Positions 12,801-26,300 of a DNA stretch of 64,000 nucleotides are shown piece after piece (position 1 is the stretch's first letter; the number at the start of each line of letters is the position of its first letter). The stretch spans positions 367,619,868-367,683,867 of the forward strand of contig OX422207.1 in NCBI GenBank assembly GCA_949130495.1. The letters are read 5' to 3'. The notes under the pieces were generated by a model. It did no database searches and had not been told where the DNA came from. It saw nothing but the letters and a program-made list of their open reading frames with translations. The translations under genes and the position numbers were made by a program. The DNA comes from Sambucus nigra (lineage: Eukaryota; Streptophyta; Magnoliopsida; Dipsacales; Adoxaceae).

Positions 12801-15800
12801 TGTTTCGAGTTTTCACCCTCTAACTCCATGTTTTTAAGCATAAGTCTAGAAATATACAAATTATCATCGTACTCTCAAACCGGGAGACCCGCAACTGCGG
12901 GGTCAGTTCCTACGAGTTACATTGGTCCCATGGGAGGTGTTGGTGCCACCCACGGGGCCGTTCGGAGGATGTTTTGAGTTTTCACCCTCTAACGCCATGT
13001 TTTTACGCCTAAGTCTAGAAATATACAAATTATCGTCGTACTCTCAAACCGGGAGACCCGCAGCTGCGGGGTCAGTTCATACGAGTTACATTGGTCCCAT
13101 AGGAGGTGTTGGTGCCACCCACGGGGCCGTTTGGGGGTTATTTCGAGTTTTCACCCTCTAACATCATGATTTTAAGCCTAAGTCAAGAAATATACAAAAA
13201 ATTTCCTTATTGTCAAACCGGAAGTGTTGGTGCCGTGGCTGCGGGGTCGGTTCCTACGAGTTACCTTGTTCCCGTCGGAGGTGTTGGTGCCACCCATAGG
13301 TCGTTCGGGGGCTGTTTCGAGTTTTCACCCTCTAACGTAATATTTTTGAGCCTAAGTCTAGAAATATGGAAATTACCGTAGTACTCTCAAATCGGAAGTC
13401 CCGCAGCTGCGGGGTCAGTTCCTACGAGTTACCTTGGTCCCGTGGGACGTTTTGGTGCCACCCACGGGGCTGTTCGGGGGCTGTTTCGATCTTTCACCCT
13501 CTAACGCCATGTTTCTAAGACTAAGTCTAGAAATATGCAAATTATCGTTGTACTCTCAAACCGGGAGACCCGCGGCTGCGGGGTCAGTTCCTATGAGTTA
13601 CATTGGTCCCTTGGGAGGTGTTGGTGCCACCCACGGGGACGTTCGGGGGCTGTTTCGAGTTTTCACTCTCTAACGCCATGTTTTTACGCCAAAGTCAAGA
13701 AATATACAAATTATTGTCGTATTCTCAAACCGGGAGTTCCGCGGCTGCGGGGTCAGTTCCTACGAGTTACGTTGGTCCCATGGGAGGTGTTGGTGCCACC
13801 CACATGGTCGTTCGGGGGCTGTTTCGAGTTTTCACCCTCTAATGCCATGTTTTGCTTAAGTCTAGAAATACGTAAATTAACGTCGTATTCTCAAATCGGG
13901 GGACCCGCAGTCGCGGGGTCAGTTCCTACGAGTTACATTGGTCCCGTGGGAGGTGTTGGTACCACCCACGGGGACGTTCGGGGCTGTTTCGAGTTTTCAC
14001 TCTCTAAGGTCATGTTTTTAAGCATAAGTCTAGAAATATTAATATAACCGTAGTACTCTCAAATCGGGAGACCCGCGACTGCGGGGTCAGTTCCTACGAG
14101 TTACCTTGGTCCCGTGTGAGGTGTTGGGGCCACCCACGGGGCCATTCGGGGGCTGTTTCGAGTTTTCACCCTCTAACGTCATGTTTTTAAGCCTAAGTCA
14201 AGAAATATACAAATTATTGGCGTATTCTCAAATCGGGAGTCCCGTGGCTACGGGTTCAGTTCCTACGAGTTATCTGGGTCCCGTGGGAGGTTTTGGTGCC
14301 ACCCACGGGGCCGTTCGGGGGCTGTTTCGAGTTTTCACCCTCTAACGCCATGTTTTACTAAAGTCTTGAAATACGCAAATTACAATCGTATTCTTAAACC
14401 GGGAGACCCGCGGCAGCGGTGTCAGTTCTACGAGTTACATTGGTCCCGAGGGAGGTGTTGGTGCCAACCACAGGGCCGTTAGGGGGCTGTTTCAATTTTT
14501 CACCCTCTAACGTCATGTTTTTCAGCCTAAGTCAAGAAATATACAAATTATAGTAATACTCTCAAACTGGGAGACCCGCGGCTGTGGGGTCAGTTCCTAC
14601 GAGTTACCTTGGTCCAGTGGGAGGTGTTGGTGCCACCCACGGGGATGTTCTGGTGCTGTTTTGAGTTTTCACCCTCTAACGCCATGTTTTTAAGCCTAAG
14701 TCTAGAATTATGCAAATTATCATCGTACTCTTAAATCGGGAGACCCGCGGCTGCGGGGTCACTTCCTGCAAGTTACGTTGGTCACGTGGGAGGTTTGGTG
14801 ACACCCTCGGGGCCGTTCGGGGGCTGTTTCGAGTTTTCACCCTCTAACATCATGTTTATAAGCCTAAGTCTTGAAATATACAAATTATCGTAGTACTCTC
14901 AAACCGGGAGACCCGCGGCTGCGGGGTCAGTTCCTACGAGTTAGGTTGGTCCCGTGGAAGGTGTTGGTGCCACCCACGGGGCCGTTCGGGGGCTGTTTCG
15001 AGTTTTCACCCTCTAACGTCATGTTTTTAAGCCTAAGTCTAGAAATATGCAAATTACTGTAGTACTCTCAAACCGGGAGACCCGCGACTGCGGGGTCAGT
15101 TCCAACGAGTTACCTTGGTCCCGTGGGAGGTGTTGGTGCCACCCACGGGGCCGTTCGGGGGCTGTTTTGAGTTTCCACCCTCTAACATCATGTTTTTGAG
15201 CCTAAGTCTAGAAATATGCAAATTACTGTAGTACTCTCAAACCGAGAGGCCCGCGGGTGCGGGTTCAGTTCCTACGAGTTACCTTGGTACCGTGGGCGGT
15301 GTTGGTGCCACCCACGGGGCCGTTCGGGGGCTGTTTTGAGTTTCCACCCTCTAACATCATGTTTTAAGCCTAAGTCTAGAAATATAAAAATTATTGCCTT
15401 ATCCTCAAATCAAGAGTCCCGCGGCTGCGGGGTCAGTTCCTACGAGTTACCTTGGTCCCGTGGGAGGTGTTGGTGCCACCCACGTGGTCGTTCGGGGGCT
15501 GTTTCGAGTTTTCACCCTCTAACGTAATGTTTTTAAGCCTAAGTCTAGAAATATGCAAATTACTGTACTACTCTCAAATCGGGAGTCCCGCGGCTGCGGG
15601 GTCAGTTACTACGAGTTACCTTGGTCCCGTGGGAGGTTTTGGTGCCACCCACGGGGCCGTTCGGGGGCTGTTTCGAGTTTTCACCCTCTAACGCCATGTT
15701 TCTAAGCCTAAGTCTAGAAATATGCAAATTATCATAGTGCTCTCAAATCGAGAGACCCGCGGCTGCGGGGTCAGTTCCTATGAGTTACATTGGTCCCGTG

Positions 15801-18065
15801 GGAGGTGTTAGTGCCACCCACGGGGACGTTCGGGGGCTGTTTCGACTTTTCACCCTCTAACGCCATGTTTTTAAGCCGAAGTCAAGAAATATACAAATTA
15901 TTGTCGTATTCTCAAATTGGAAGTCCCGCGGCTGCGGGGTCAGTTCCTATGAGTTACGTTGGTCCCGTGGGAGGTGTTGGTGCAACTCACGGGGCCATTC
16001 GGGGGCTATTTTGAGTTTTCACCCTCTAACGCCATGTTTTGCTTAGGTCTAGAAATACGCAAATTAACGTCGTATTCTCAAACTGAGTAACCCGCGGCTG
16101 CGGGGTCAGTTCCTTTGAGTTACATTGGTGCCGTGGGTGGTTTTGGTGCCACCCACGGGGCCGTTCGGGGGCTGTTTCGAGTTTTCACCCTTTAACGTCA
16201 TGTTTTTAAGCTTTAGTCTAGATATATGCATATTACCGTAGTAGTCTCAAATTGGGAGACCCGCGGGCGCGGGGTCAGTTACTACGAGTTACCTTGGTCC
16301 CGTGGGAGGTGTTGGTGCCACCCACGGGGGGTTTCGAGTTTTCACCCTTTAACGTCATGTTTTTAAGCCAAATTCAAGAAATATACAAATTATTGCCGTA
16401 TTCTCAAAACGGGAGTCCTACGACTTACCTTGGTCCCGTGGGAGGTTTTGGTGCCACCCACGGGACCGTTCGGGGGATGTTTCGAGTTTTCACCCTATAA
16501 CGTCATGTTTCTAAGCCTAAGTCTGGAAATATGAAAATTATCATCGTACCCTCAAATAGAGAGACCCGCGGCTGTGGTGTCAGTTCCAACGAGTTAAATT
16601 GGTGCCGTGGGAGGTGTTGGTGCCACCCACGGGGACGTTCGGGGGCTGTTTTGAGTTTTCACCCTCTAATGCCATGTTTTTAAGCCTAAGTCAAGAAATA
16701 TGGAAATTATCATCGTATTCTGAAACTGGGAGACCCGGGGCTGCGGGGTCAGAGCCTACGAGTTACCTTGGTCCCATGGGAGGTGTTGGTGCCACCCACG
16801 GGGCCGTTTGGGGGCTATTTCGAATTTTCACCCTCTAACATCATGTTTTTAGGCCTAAGTCTAGAAATATGCAAATTATCGTCGTACTCTTAAACCGGGA
16901 GACCCCCGGCTGCGAGGTCAGTTCCTGCAAGTTACGTTGGTCCCGTGGGAAGTGTTGGTGACACCCTCGGGGCCGTGCGGGGGCTGTTTCGTGTTTTCAG
17001 CCTCTAACATCATGTTTATAAGCTTAAGTTTAGAAATATGCAAATTACCATAGTACTCTCAAACCGGGAGACCCGCGGATGCGGGGTAAGTTCCTACGAG
17101 TTACCTTTGTCCCGTGGGAGGTGTTGGCGCCACCCACGGGGCCGTTTGGGGGCTGTTTCGAGTTTTCACCCTCTAACGTCATGTTTTTAAGCCTAAGTCT
17201 AGAAATATGCAAATTACTGTAGTACTCTAAAACCGAGAGACCCGCGGGTGCGGGGTCAGTTCCTACGAGTTACCTTGGTACCGTGGGCGGTGTTGGTGCC
17301 ACCCACGGGGCCGTTCGGGGGCTGTTTTGAGTATTCACCCTCTAACATCATGTTTTAAGCCTAAGTCAAGATATATACAAATTATTGCCGTATTCCCAAA
17401 TCGGGAGTCCCGTGGCTGCGGGGTCAGTTCCTACGACTTACCCTGGTCCCATGGGAGGTGTTGGTGCCACCCACGGGGCCGTTCGGGGGCTGTTTCGAGT
17501 TTTCACCCTCTAACGCCATGTTTTTAAGCCTAAGTCAAGAAATATACAAATTATTGTTGTATTCTCAAACCGGGAGTCCCGCGGCTACGAGGTCAGTTCC
17601 TACGAGTTACGTTGGTCCCGTGGGAGGGGTTGGTGCCACCCACGGGGCCGTTCGAGGGTTGTTTCGAGTTTTCACCCTCTAATGCCATGTTTTTCTTAAG
17701 ACTAGAAATATGCAAATTACCATCGTATTCTCAAATCGAGAGACCCGAAGTTGCGGGGTCAGTTCCTATGAGTTACATTGGTCCCGTGGGTGGTGTTGGT
17801 ACCACCCACGGGGCCGTTCCGGGGCTGTTTCGAGTTTTCACCCTCTAATGTAATGTTTTTAAGCCTAAGCTAAGAAATATACAAATTATTACCGTATTCT
17901 CAAATCAGGAGTCCCGCGGCTGCGGGGTCAGTTCCTACGACTTACCTTGGTCCCATGGGAGGTATTTGTGCCACCCATGGGGCCATTCGGGGGCTGTTTC
18001 GAGTTTTCATCCTCTAAAGCCATGTTTTTAAGCGTTAGTAAAGAAATATGGAAATCGTATTCTCA

Positions 18066-18298
18066 AACTGGGAGATCCGCGACTGCTGGGTCAGTTCCTA
18101 CGAGTTAGCTTGGTTCCGTGGGAGGTTTTGGTGCCACCCACGGGGACGTTCGGGGGCTGTTTCGAGTTTTCACCCTCTAACGCCACGTTTTTAAGCCTAA
18201 GTCAATAAATAGAAAAATTATTCCTGTATTCTCAAAACGGGAGTCTCGCGACAGCGGGTTCAGTTCCTACGAGTTACGTTGGTCCCGTGGGAGGTTGG
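18066..18298. repeat. Ectopic conversion-like patch inside copy A
   Basis: At this place copy A does not match its positional partner in copy B (about 34,142-34,373), although the flanks on both sides do and the offset is unchanged (16,075 before, 16,076 after). Instead it matches copy B 27,127-27,359 almost perfectly; I see one difference (AATAAATAG versus AATAAATAT). Shared diagnostic variants are GGGAGATCCGCGACTGCTGG, TTAGCTTGGTTCCG, CGCCACGTTTTT, ATTCCTGTATTC and GTCTCGCGACAGCGGG. This is what a gene-conversion tract of about 1.4 monomers would look like. Confidence 0.8.
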
Positions 18299-21200
18299 TG
18301 CCACCCACGGGGATGTTCGGGGCTGTTTTGACTTTTCACCCTCTAACGCCATATTTTTAAGCCTAAGTCATGAAATATGGAAATTATCATCGTATTCTCA
18401 AACCGGGAGCCCCGCGGCTGTGGGGTCAGTTCCTAGGAGTTACGTTGGTCCCGTGGGAGGTGTTGGTGCCACCCACGGGGACGTTCGGGGGCTGTTTCGA
18501 CTTTTCACCCTCTAACGCCATGTTTTGGTCATGTCTAAAAATACATGAATTACCATCGAATTCTCAAATCGGGAGACCCGCGGCTATGGGGTCAGTTCCT
18601 ACGAGTTACCTTGGTCCCGTGGGAGGTGTTGGTGCCACCCACAGGGCCGTTCGGGAGCTGTTTCGAGTTTTCACCCTCTAACGTCATATTTTTAAGCCTA
18701 AGTCAAGAAATATACAAATTATCATTGTACTGTTAAACTGGGAGGCCCGCGGCTACGAGGTCAGTTCCTACGAGTTACCTTGGTCCCGTGGGAGGTGTTG
18801 GTGCCACCCACAGGGCCGTTCGGGAGCTGTTTCGAGTTTTCACCCTCTAACGCCATGTTTTTAAGCCTAAGTCTAGAAATATGTAAATTACCGTAGTACT
18901 CTCAAACCGGGTGACCCGCGGCTACGGGGTCAGTTCCTACGAGTTACCTTGGTCCCGTGGGAGGTGTTGGTGCCACCCACGGGGCCGTTCGGGGGCTGTT
19001 TCGAGTTTTCACCCTCTAATGTCATGTTTTTAAGCCGAAGTCTAGAAATATGCAAATTACCATATTACTGTCAAATCGCGAGACCAGCAGTTGTGGGGTC
19101 AGTTCCTAAGAGTTTTCTTGGTCCCGTGGGAGGTGTTGGTGCCACCCACAGGTCGTTCGGGGGCTGTTTTGAGTTTTCAACCTCTAACATCATGTTTTTA
19201 AGCCTAAGTCAAGAAATATACAAATTATCATCGTACTCTCAAACTGGGAGACCCGCGGCTACGGGGTCAGTTCCTACGAGTTACCTTGGTCCCGTGGGAG
19301 GTGTTGGTGCCACCCACGGGGCCGTTTGGGGGCTGTTTCGAGTTTTCACCCTCTAACATCATGTTTTTAGGCCTAAGTCTAGAAATATGGAAATTATCGT
19401 CGTACTCTTAAACTGGGAGACCTGCGGCTGCGAGGTCAGTTCCTGTAAGTTACGTTGGTCCTGTGGGAAGTGTTGGTGACACCCTCGGGGCCGTACGGGG
19501 GCTGTTTCGAGTTTTCAGCCTCAAACATCATGTTTATAAGCCTAAGGGTAGAAATATACAAATTACCATAGTACTCTCAAACCGGTAGAGCCGCGGCTGC
19601 GGGGTCAGTTCCTACGAGTTACCTTGGTCCCGTGGGCGGTGTTGGTGCCACCCACGGGGCCGTTCGGGGGCTGTTTTGAGTTTTCACCCTCAAACATCAT
19701 GTTTATAAGCCTAAGTCAAGAAATATAAAAATTATTACCGTATTCTCAAATCGGGAGTCCCGCGGCTGCGGGGTCAGTTCCTACGACTTACCTTGGTCCC
19801 GTGGGAGGTGTTGGTGCCACCCACGGGGCCGTTCAGGGGTTGTTTCGAGTTTTAACCCTCTAATGCCATGTTTTTCATAAGACTAGAAATATGCAAATTA
19901 CCATCATATTCTCAAACCGAGAGACCCGCGGTTGCAGGGTCAGTTCCTACGAGTTACATTGGTCTCGTGGGAGGTGTTGGTGCCACCCACGGGGCCGTTG
20001 GGGGGCAGTTTTGAGTTTTCACCCTCTAACCTCATGTTTTGGTTATGTCTAAAAATACACGAATTACCATCGAATTCTCAAATCGTGAGACCCACGACTG
20101 CGGGGTCAGTTCCTACGAGTTACATTGGTCCCGTGGGGGGTGATGGTGCCACCCACGGGGCCGTTCGGGGGCTGTTTCGAGTTTTCACCCTCTAACGTCA
20201 TATTTTTAAGCCTAAGTCAAAAAAATATACAAATTATCGTCGTACTCTCAAACTGGGAGGCCCGCGACTGCGAGGTCAGTTCCTACGAGTTACCTTGGTC
20301 CCGTGGGATGTGTTGGTGCCACCCACAGGGCCGTTCGGGGGCTGTTTCGAGTTTTCACCCTCTAACGTCATATTTTTAAGCCTAAGTCAAGAAATATATA
20401 AATTATCATCGTACTCTCAAACTGGGAGGCCCGCGGCTGCGAGGTCAGTTCCTACGAGTTACCTTGGTCCCGTGGGAGGTGTTGGTTCCACCCACAGGGC
20501 CGTTCGGGCGCTGTTTCGAGTTTTCACCCTCTAACGCCATGTTTTTAAGCCTAAGTCTAGAAATATGTAAATTACCGTAGTACTATCAAACCGGGTGACC
20601 CGCGGCTACAGGGTCAGTTCCTACGAGTTACCTTGGTCCCGTGGGAGGTGTTGGTGCCACCCACGGGGCCGTTCGGGGGCTGTTTCGAGTTTTCACCCTC
20701 TAATGTCATGTTTTTAAGCCGAAGTCTAGAAATATGCAAATTACCGTAGTACTATCAAATCGGGAGACAAACAGCTGCGGGGTCAGTTCCTACGAGTTAT
20801 CTTGGTCCCGTGGGAGGTGTTGGTGCCACCCACGGGTCGTTCGGGGGCTGTTTCGAGTTTTGACCCTCTAACGTCATGTTTTTAAGCCTAAGTCAAGAAA
20901 TATACAAATTATTGTCGTACTCTCAAACTGGGAGACCCGCGGCTGCGTGGTCCGTTCCTACGAGTTACCTTGGTCCCGTGGGAGGTGTTGGTGCCACCCA
21001 CTGGGTCGTTTGGGGGCTGTTTCGAGTTTTCACTCTCTAACATCATGTTTTTAGGCCTAAGTCTAGAAATATCCAAATTATCATCGTACTCTTAAACCAG
21101 GAGACCCGCGGCTGCGAGGTCAGTTCCTGTAAGTTACGTTGGTCCCGTGGGAAGTGTTGGTGACACCCTCGGGGCCGTACGAGGGCTGTTTCGAGTTATC

Positions 21201-23290
21201 AGCCTCTAACGTCATGTTTATAAGCCTAAGGGTGGAAATATGCAAATTACCATAGTAATCTCAAACTGGGAGACCCGCGGCTGCGGGGTCAGTTTCTACG
21301 AGTTACCTTGGTCCCGTGGGAGGAGTTGGTGCCACCCACGGGTCCGTTCGGGGGTTGTTTCGAGTTTTCACCCTCTAACATCATGTTTTTAAGTCTAAGT
21401 CTAGACATTTGCAAATTACTGTAGTACTCTCAAACTGAGAGACTCGCGGGTGCGGGGTCAGTTCCTATGAGTTACATTGGTCCCGTGGGAGGTGTTGGTG
21501 CCACCCACGGGGCCGTTCGGGGGCTGTTTCGAGTTTTCACCCTCTAACGCCATGTTTTTAAGCAGAAGTCAAGAAATATACAAATTACTGCTGTATTCTC
21601 AAACCGGGAGTCCCGCGGCTGCGAGGTCAGTTCCTACGAGTTACGTTGGTCCCGTGGGAGGTGTTGGTGCCACCCACGGGGCCGTTCCGGGGTTGTTTCG
21701 AGTTTTAACCCTCTAATGCCATGTTTTCATAAGACTAGAAATATGCAAATTACCATCGTATTCTCAAACCGAGAGACCCGCGGTTGCGGGGTCAGTTCCT
21801 ACGAGTTACATTGGTCCCGTGGGAGGTGTTGGTGCCACCCACGGGGCCGTTCGGGGGCAGTTTTGAGTTTTCACCCTCTAACGTTATGTTTTGGTTATGT
21901 CTAAAAAACACGAATTACCGTCGAATTCTCAAATTAGGAGACCCACGACTGCGGGGTCAGTTCCTACGAGTTACATTGGTCCCGTGGGAGGTGATGGTGC
22001 CACCCACGGGGCCGTTCGGGGGCTGTTTCGAGTTTTCGCCCTCTAACGTCATATTTTTAAGCTTAAGTCAAGAAATATACAAATTATCGTCGTACTCTCA
22101 AACTGGGAGGCCCGCGGCTGCGAGGTCAGTTCCTACGAGTTACCTTGGTCCCGTGGGAGGTGTTGGTGCCACCCACAGGGCCGTTCGGGGGCTGTTTCGA
22201 GTTTTCACCCTCTAACGTCATATTTTTAAGCCTAAGTCAAGAAATATACAAATTATCATCGTACTCTCAAACTGGGAGGCCCGCGGCTGCGAGGTCAGTT
22301 CCTATGAGTTACCTTGGTTCTGTGGGAGGTGTTGGTGCCACCCACAGGGCCGTTCGGGGGCTGTTTCGAGTATTCACCCTCTAACGCCATGTTTTAAAGC
22401 CTAAGTCTAGAAATATGTAAATTACCGTAGTACTCTCAAACCGGGTGACCCGCGGCTACGGGGTCAGTTCCTACGAGTTACCTTGGTCCCGTGGGAGGTG
22501 TTGGTGCCACCCACGGGGCCGTTGAGGGGATGTTTCGAGTTTTCACCCTCTAATGTCATGTTTTTAAGCCGAAGTCTAGAAATCTGCAAATTACCGTAGT
22601 ACTGTCAAATCGGGAGACCCGCGGCTGTGGGGTCAGTTCCTACGAGTTATCTTGAACCCGTGGGAGGTGTTGGTGCCACCCACCGGTCGTTCGGGGGCTG
22701 TTTCGAGTTTTCACCCTCTAACGTCATGTTTTTAAGCCTAAGTCAAGAAATATACAAATTATCATCGTACTCTCAAACTGGGAGACCCGCGGCTACGGGG
22801 TCAGTTCCTACGAGTCACCTTGGTCCCGTGGGAGGTGTTGGTGCCACCCACGGGGCCGTTTGGGGGCTGTTTCGAGTTTTCACCCTCTAACGCCATGTTT
22901 TTAAGCCTAAGTCTAGAGATATGTAAATTACCGTAGTACTCTCAAACCGAGTGACCCGCGGCTATGGGGCCAGTTACTACGAGTTACCTTGGTCCCGTGG
23001 GTGGTGTTGGTGCCACCCACGGGGCCGTTCGGGGGCTATTTCGAGTTTTCACCCTCTAATATCATGTTTTTATGCCGAAGTCTAGAAATATGCAAATTAC
23101 CATAGTACTGTCAAATTGGGAGACCAGCAGCTGCAGGGTCAGTTCCTAAGAGTTACCTTGGTCCCGTGGGAGGTGTTGGTGCCACCCACGGGGCCGTTCG
23201 GGGGCTGTTTCGAGTTTTCACCCTCTAACGCCATATTTTTAAGCCTAAGTCTAAAAATACTCAAATTACCATCGTAATTTCAAACCGGGA

Positions 23291-23361
23291 GACCCGCGGC
23301 TGCGGGGTCAGTTCTTACGAGTTACATTGGTCCCGTGGGAGGTGTTGGTGCCACCCACGGG
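23291..23361. repeat. Representative double inverted repeat of the satellite monomer
   Basis: This typical monomer shows the two dyads present in most copies. Dyad 2: GACCCGC (23,291-23,297), loop GGCT, then GCGGGGTC (23,302-23,309), a 7-bp stem with one bulged G. Dyad 1: CCCGTGGG (23,332-23,339), 14-nt loop, then CCCACGGG (23,354-23,361), a perfect 8-bp stem. The first dyad 1 of the window is at 35-64. The dyads lie 22 bp apart in the GC-rich part; no comparable dyad is seen in the AT-rich part. Confidence 0.85.
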
Positions 23362-26300
23362 GCCGTTCGGGGGCTGTTTCGAGTTTTCACCCTCTAACGT
23401 CATGTTTTTAAGCCTAAGTCTAGAAATATGCAAATTACCATAGTAGTCTCAATTCGGGAGACGCGCGACTGCGAGGTCATTTCCTATGAGTTACCTTGGT
23501 CCCGTAGGAGGTGTTGGTGCGACCTAGGGGGCCGTTCAGGGGCTGTTTCGAGTTTACACCCTCTAACTCCTTGTTTTTAAGCCTAAGTCTAGAAACATAC
23601 AAATTATCGTCGTACTCTCAAACCGGGTGACCCGCAGCTGCGGGGTCAGTTCCTACAAGTTACATTGGTCCCATGGGAGGTGTTGGTGCCACCCACGGGG
23701 ACGTTCGGGAGGTGTTTTGAGTTTTCACCCTCTAACGTCATGTTTTTAAGCCTAAGTCTAGAAATATGCAAATTATCGTAGTACTCTCCAATCGGGAGAC
23801 CCGCGGCTGCGGGGTCAGTTCCTACGAGTTAGCAAGGTCCCGTGGGAGGTGTTGGTGCCATCCACAGGGACGTTCGGGGGCTGTTTCGAGTTTTCACCCT
23901 CTAACGCCATGTTTTTAAGCCTAAGTCAATTAATATATAAATTATTGCCGTATTCTCAAACCGGGAGTCCCGCGGCTGCGGGTTCAGTTCCTACGAGTTA
24001 CGTTGGTCCCGTGGGAGGTTGTTGCCACCCACGGGGCCGTTCGGGGGCTGTTTCGAGTTTTCACCCTCTAACATCATGTTTTTAAGCCTAAGTCAAGAAA
24101 TATAAAAATTATTTCCTTATTGTCAAACCGGAAGTCCCGCGACTGCGGGGTCAGTTCCTACGAGTTACGTTGGTCCCGTGGGAGGTGTTGGTACCACCCA
24201 CGGGGCCGTTCGGGGGCTGTTTCGAGTTTTCACCCTCTAACGCCATGTTTTGCTTAAGTTTAGAAATACGCAAATTACCATCATATTCTCAAACCGGGAG
24301 ACCCACGGCTGCGGGGTCAGTTCCTACGAGTTACATTGGTCCCGTGGGAGGTGTTGGTACCACCCACGGGGACGTTCGGGGGCTGTTTTGAGTTTTCACC
24401 CTCTAACGCCATGTTTTTAAGCCTAAGTCAAGAAATATATAAATTATTGCCGTATTCTCAAATCGGTAGTCTCGCTGCGGTGGGGTTAGTTCCTACGAGT
24501 TACGTTGGTCCCCTGGGAGGTGTTGGTGCCACCCACGGGGCCGTTCAGGGGTTGTTTTGAGTTTTCACCCTATAATAACATGTTTTACTTAAGTCTAGAA
24601 ATACGCAAATTACCGTCGTATTCTCAAATCGGGAGACCCGCGGCTGCGGTGTCAGTTTCTACGAGTTACATTGGTCCCGTGGGAGGTATTGGTGCAACCC
24701 ACGAGGCCGTTTGGGGGTTGTTTCGTGTTTTCACCCTCTAACGTCATTTTTTTAAGCCTAAGTTAAGAAATATACAAATTATTGTCGTATTCTCAAACCG
24801 GGAGTCCCGCGACTGCGGGGTCAATTCCTACGAGTTACCTTGGTCCCGTGGGAGGTGTTGGTGCCACCTACGGGGCTGTTCGGGGGCTGTTTCGAGTTTT
24901 CAATCTCTCACGCCATGTTTTTATGCCTAAGTCAAGAAATATGAAAATTATCATCGTATTTCAAATCGGGAGTCCCGCGGTTGCAGGGTCAGTTCCTATG
25001 AGTTACGTTGGTCCGGTGGGAGGTGTTGGTGCCACCCACGGGGCCGTTCGGGGGTTGTTTCGAGTTTTCACCCTCTAACGCCATATTTTGCTTAAGTCTA
25101 TAAATACGCAAATTATCGTATCCTCAAATCGAGAGACCCGTGGCTGTGGGGTTAGTTCCTACGAGTTTCGTTGGTCCCGTGGGAGGTGTTGGTGCCACCC
25201 ACGGGGCCGTTCGGGGGCTGTTTCGAGTTTTCACCCTCTAACATCATGTTTTTAAGCCTAAGTCAATAAATATACAAATTATTGTCGTATTCCCAAATCG
25301 GGAGTCCCGCAGCTGCAGGGTCAGTTCTACGAGTTACCTTGGTCCCGTGGGTGGTGTTGGTGCCACCCACGGGACCATTCGTGGGCTGTTTCGAGTTTTC
25401 ACCCTCTAACGTCATATTTTTAAGCCTAAGTCTAGAAATATGCAAATTACCATAGTAGTCTCAATTCGGGAGACGCGCGACTGCGAGGTCATTTCCTATG
25501 AGTTACCTTGGTCCCGTAGGAGGTGTTGGTGCGACCTAGGGGGCCGTTCAGGGGCTGTTTCGAGTTTACACCCTCTAACTCCTTATTTTTAAGCCTAAGT
25601 CTAGAAATATACAAATTATCATCGTACTCTCAAACCGGGTGACCCGCAGCTGCGGGGTCAGTTCCTACAAGTTACATTGGTCCCATGGGAGGTGTTGGTG
25701 CCACCCACGGGGCCGTTCGGGGGATGTTTCGAGTTTTCACCCTCTAACGTCATGTTTTTAAGCCTAAGTCTAGAAATATACAAATTATCGTCGTACTCTC
25801 AAACCGAGAGACCCGCAGCTGTGGGGTCAGTTCCTACGAGATACATTAGTCCCTTGGGAGGTGTTGGTGCTACCCACGGGGCCGTTCGGGGGCTGTTTCG
25901 AGTTTTCACCCTCTAACATCATGTTTTTAAGCCTAAGTCAAGAAATATAAAAATTATTTCCTTATTGTCAAACCGAAAGTCCCGCGGCTGCGGGGTCAGT
26001 TCCTACGAGTTACGTTGGTCCCGTGGGAGGTGTTGGTACCACCCACGGGGCCGTTCCGGGGCTATTTCGAGTTTTCCCCCTCTTACGCCATGTTTTGCTT
26101 AAGTCTAGAAATACGCAAATTACCGTCATATTCTCAAACTGGGAGACCCCCGGATGCGGGGTCAGTTCCTACGAGTTACATTAGTCCCGTGGGAGGTGTT
26201 GGTACCACCCACGGGGACGTTCGGGGGCTGTTTCGAGTTTTCACCCTCTAACGTCTTGTTTTTAAGCTTAAGTCTAGAAATATGAATATTACCGTAGTAC

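Larger units (their letters stand above)
4740..23400. repeat. 18-kb satellite super-repeat, copy A
   Basis: Aligned monomer by monomer with 23,400-41,160. The offset is 18,769 at 5.4-7.7 kb, 16,755 at 9.7-10.5 kb, 16,080 at 11.3-12.0 kb, 16,249 at 12.4-12.8 kb, 15,906 at 13.4-16.8 kb, 16,075 at 17.4-19.3 kb, 16,245 at 19.9-22.9 kb and 17,759 at 22.9-23.4 kb. Each change (2,014, 675, 169, 343, 169, about 169 and 1,515 bp) is a whole number of monomers. Shared rare features confirm common descent: truncated monomers at 10,229/26,985 and 16,325/32,231, and a shortened junction at 16,418/32,324. Within 10.2-23.4 kb the order of monomer classes is complex, with no short regular period. Confidence 0.9.

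Noticed and set aside
23510..23545. Compensatory change in dyad 1 (CCCGTAGG with CCTAGGGG) as proof of a selected hairpin
   Set aside because: One G-C to A-T pair change is compensated here, but another position in the same stem is broken. In related monomers (10,590, 12,760, 28,990) the left-arm change is not compensated. Too weak without statistics over all monomers.
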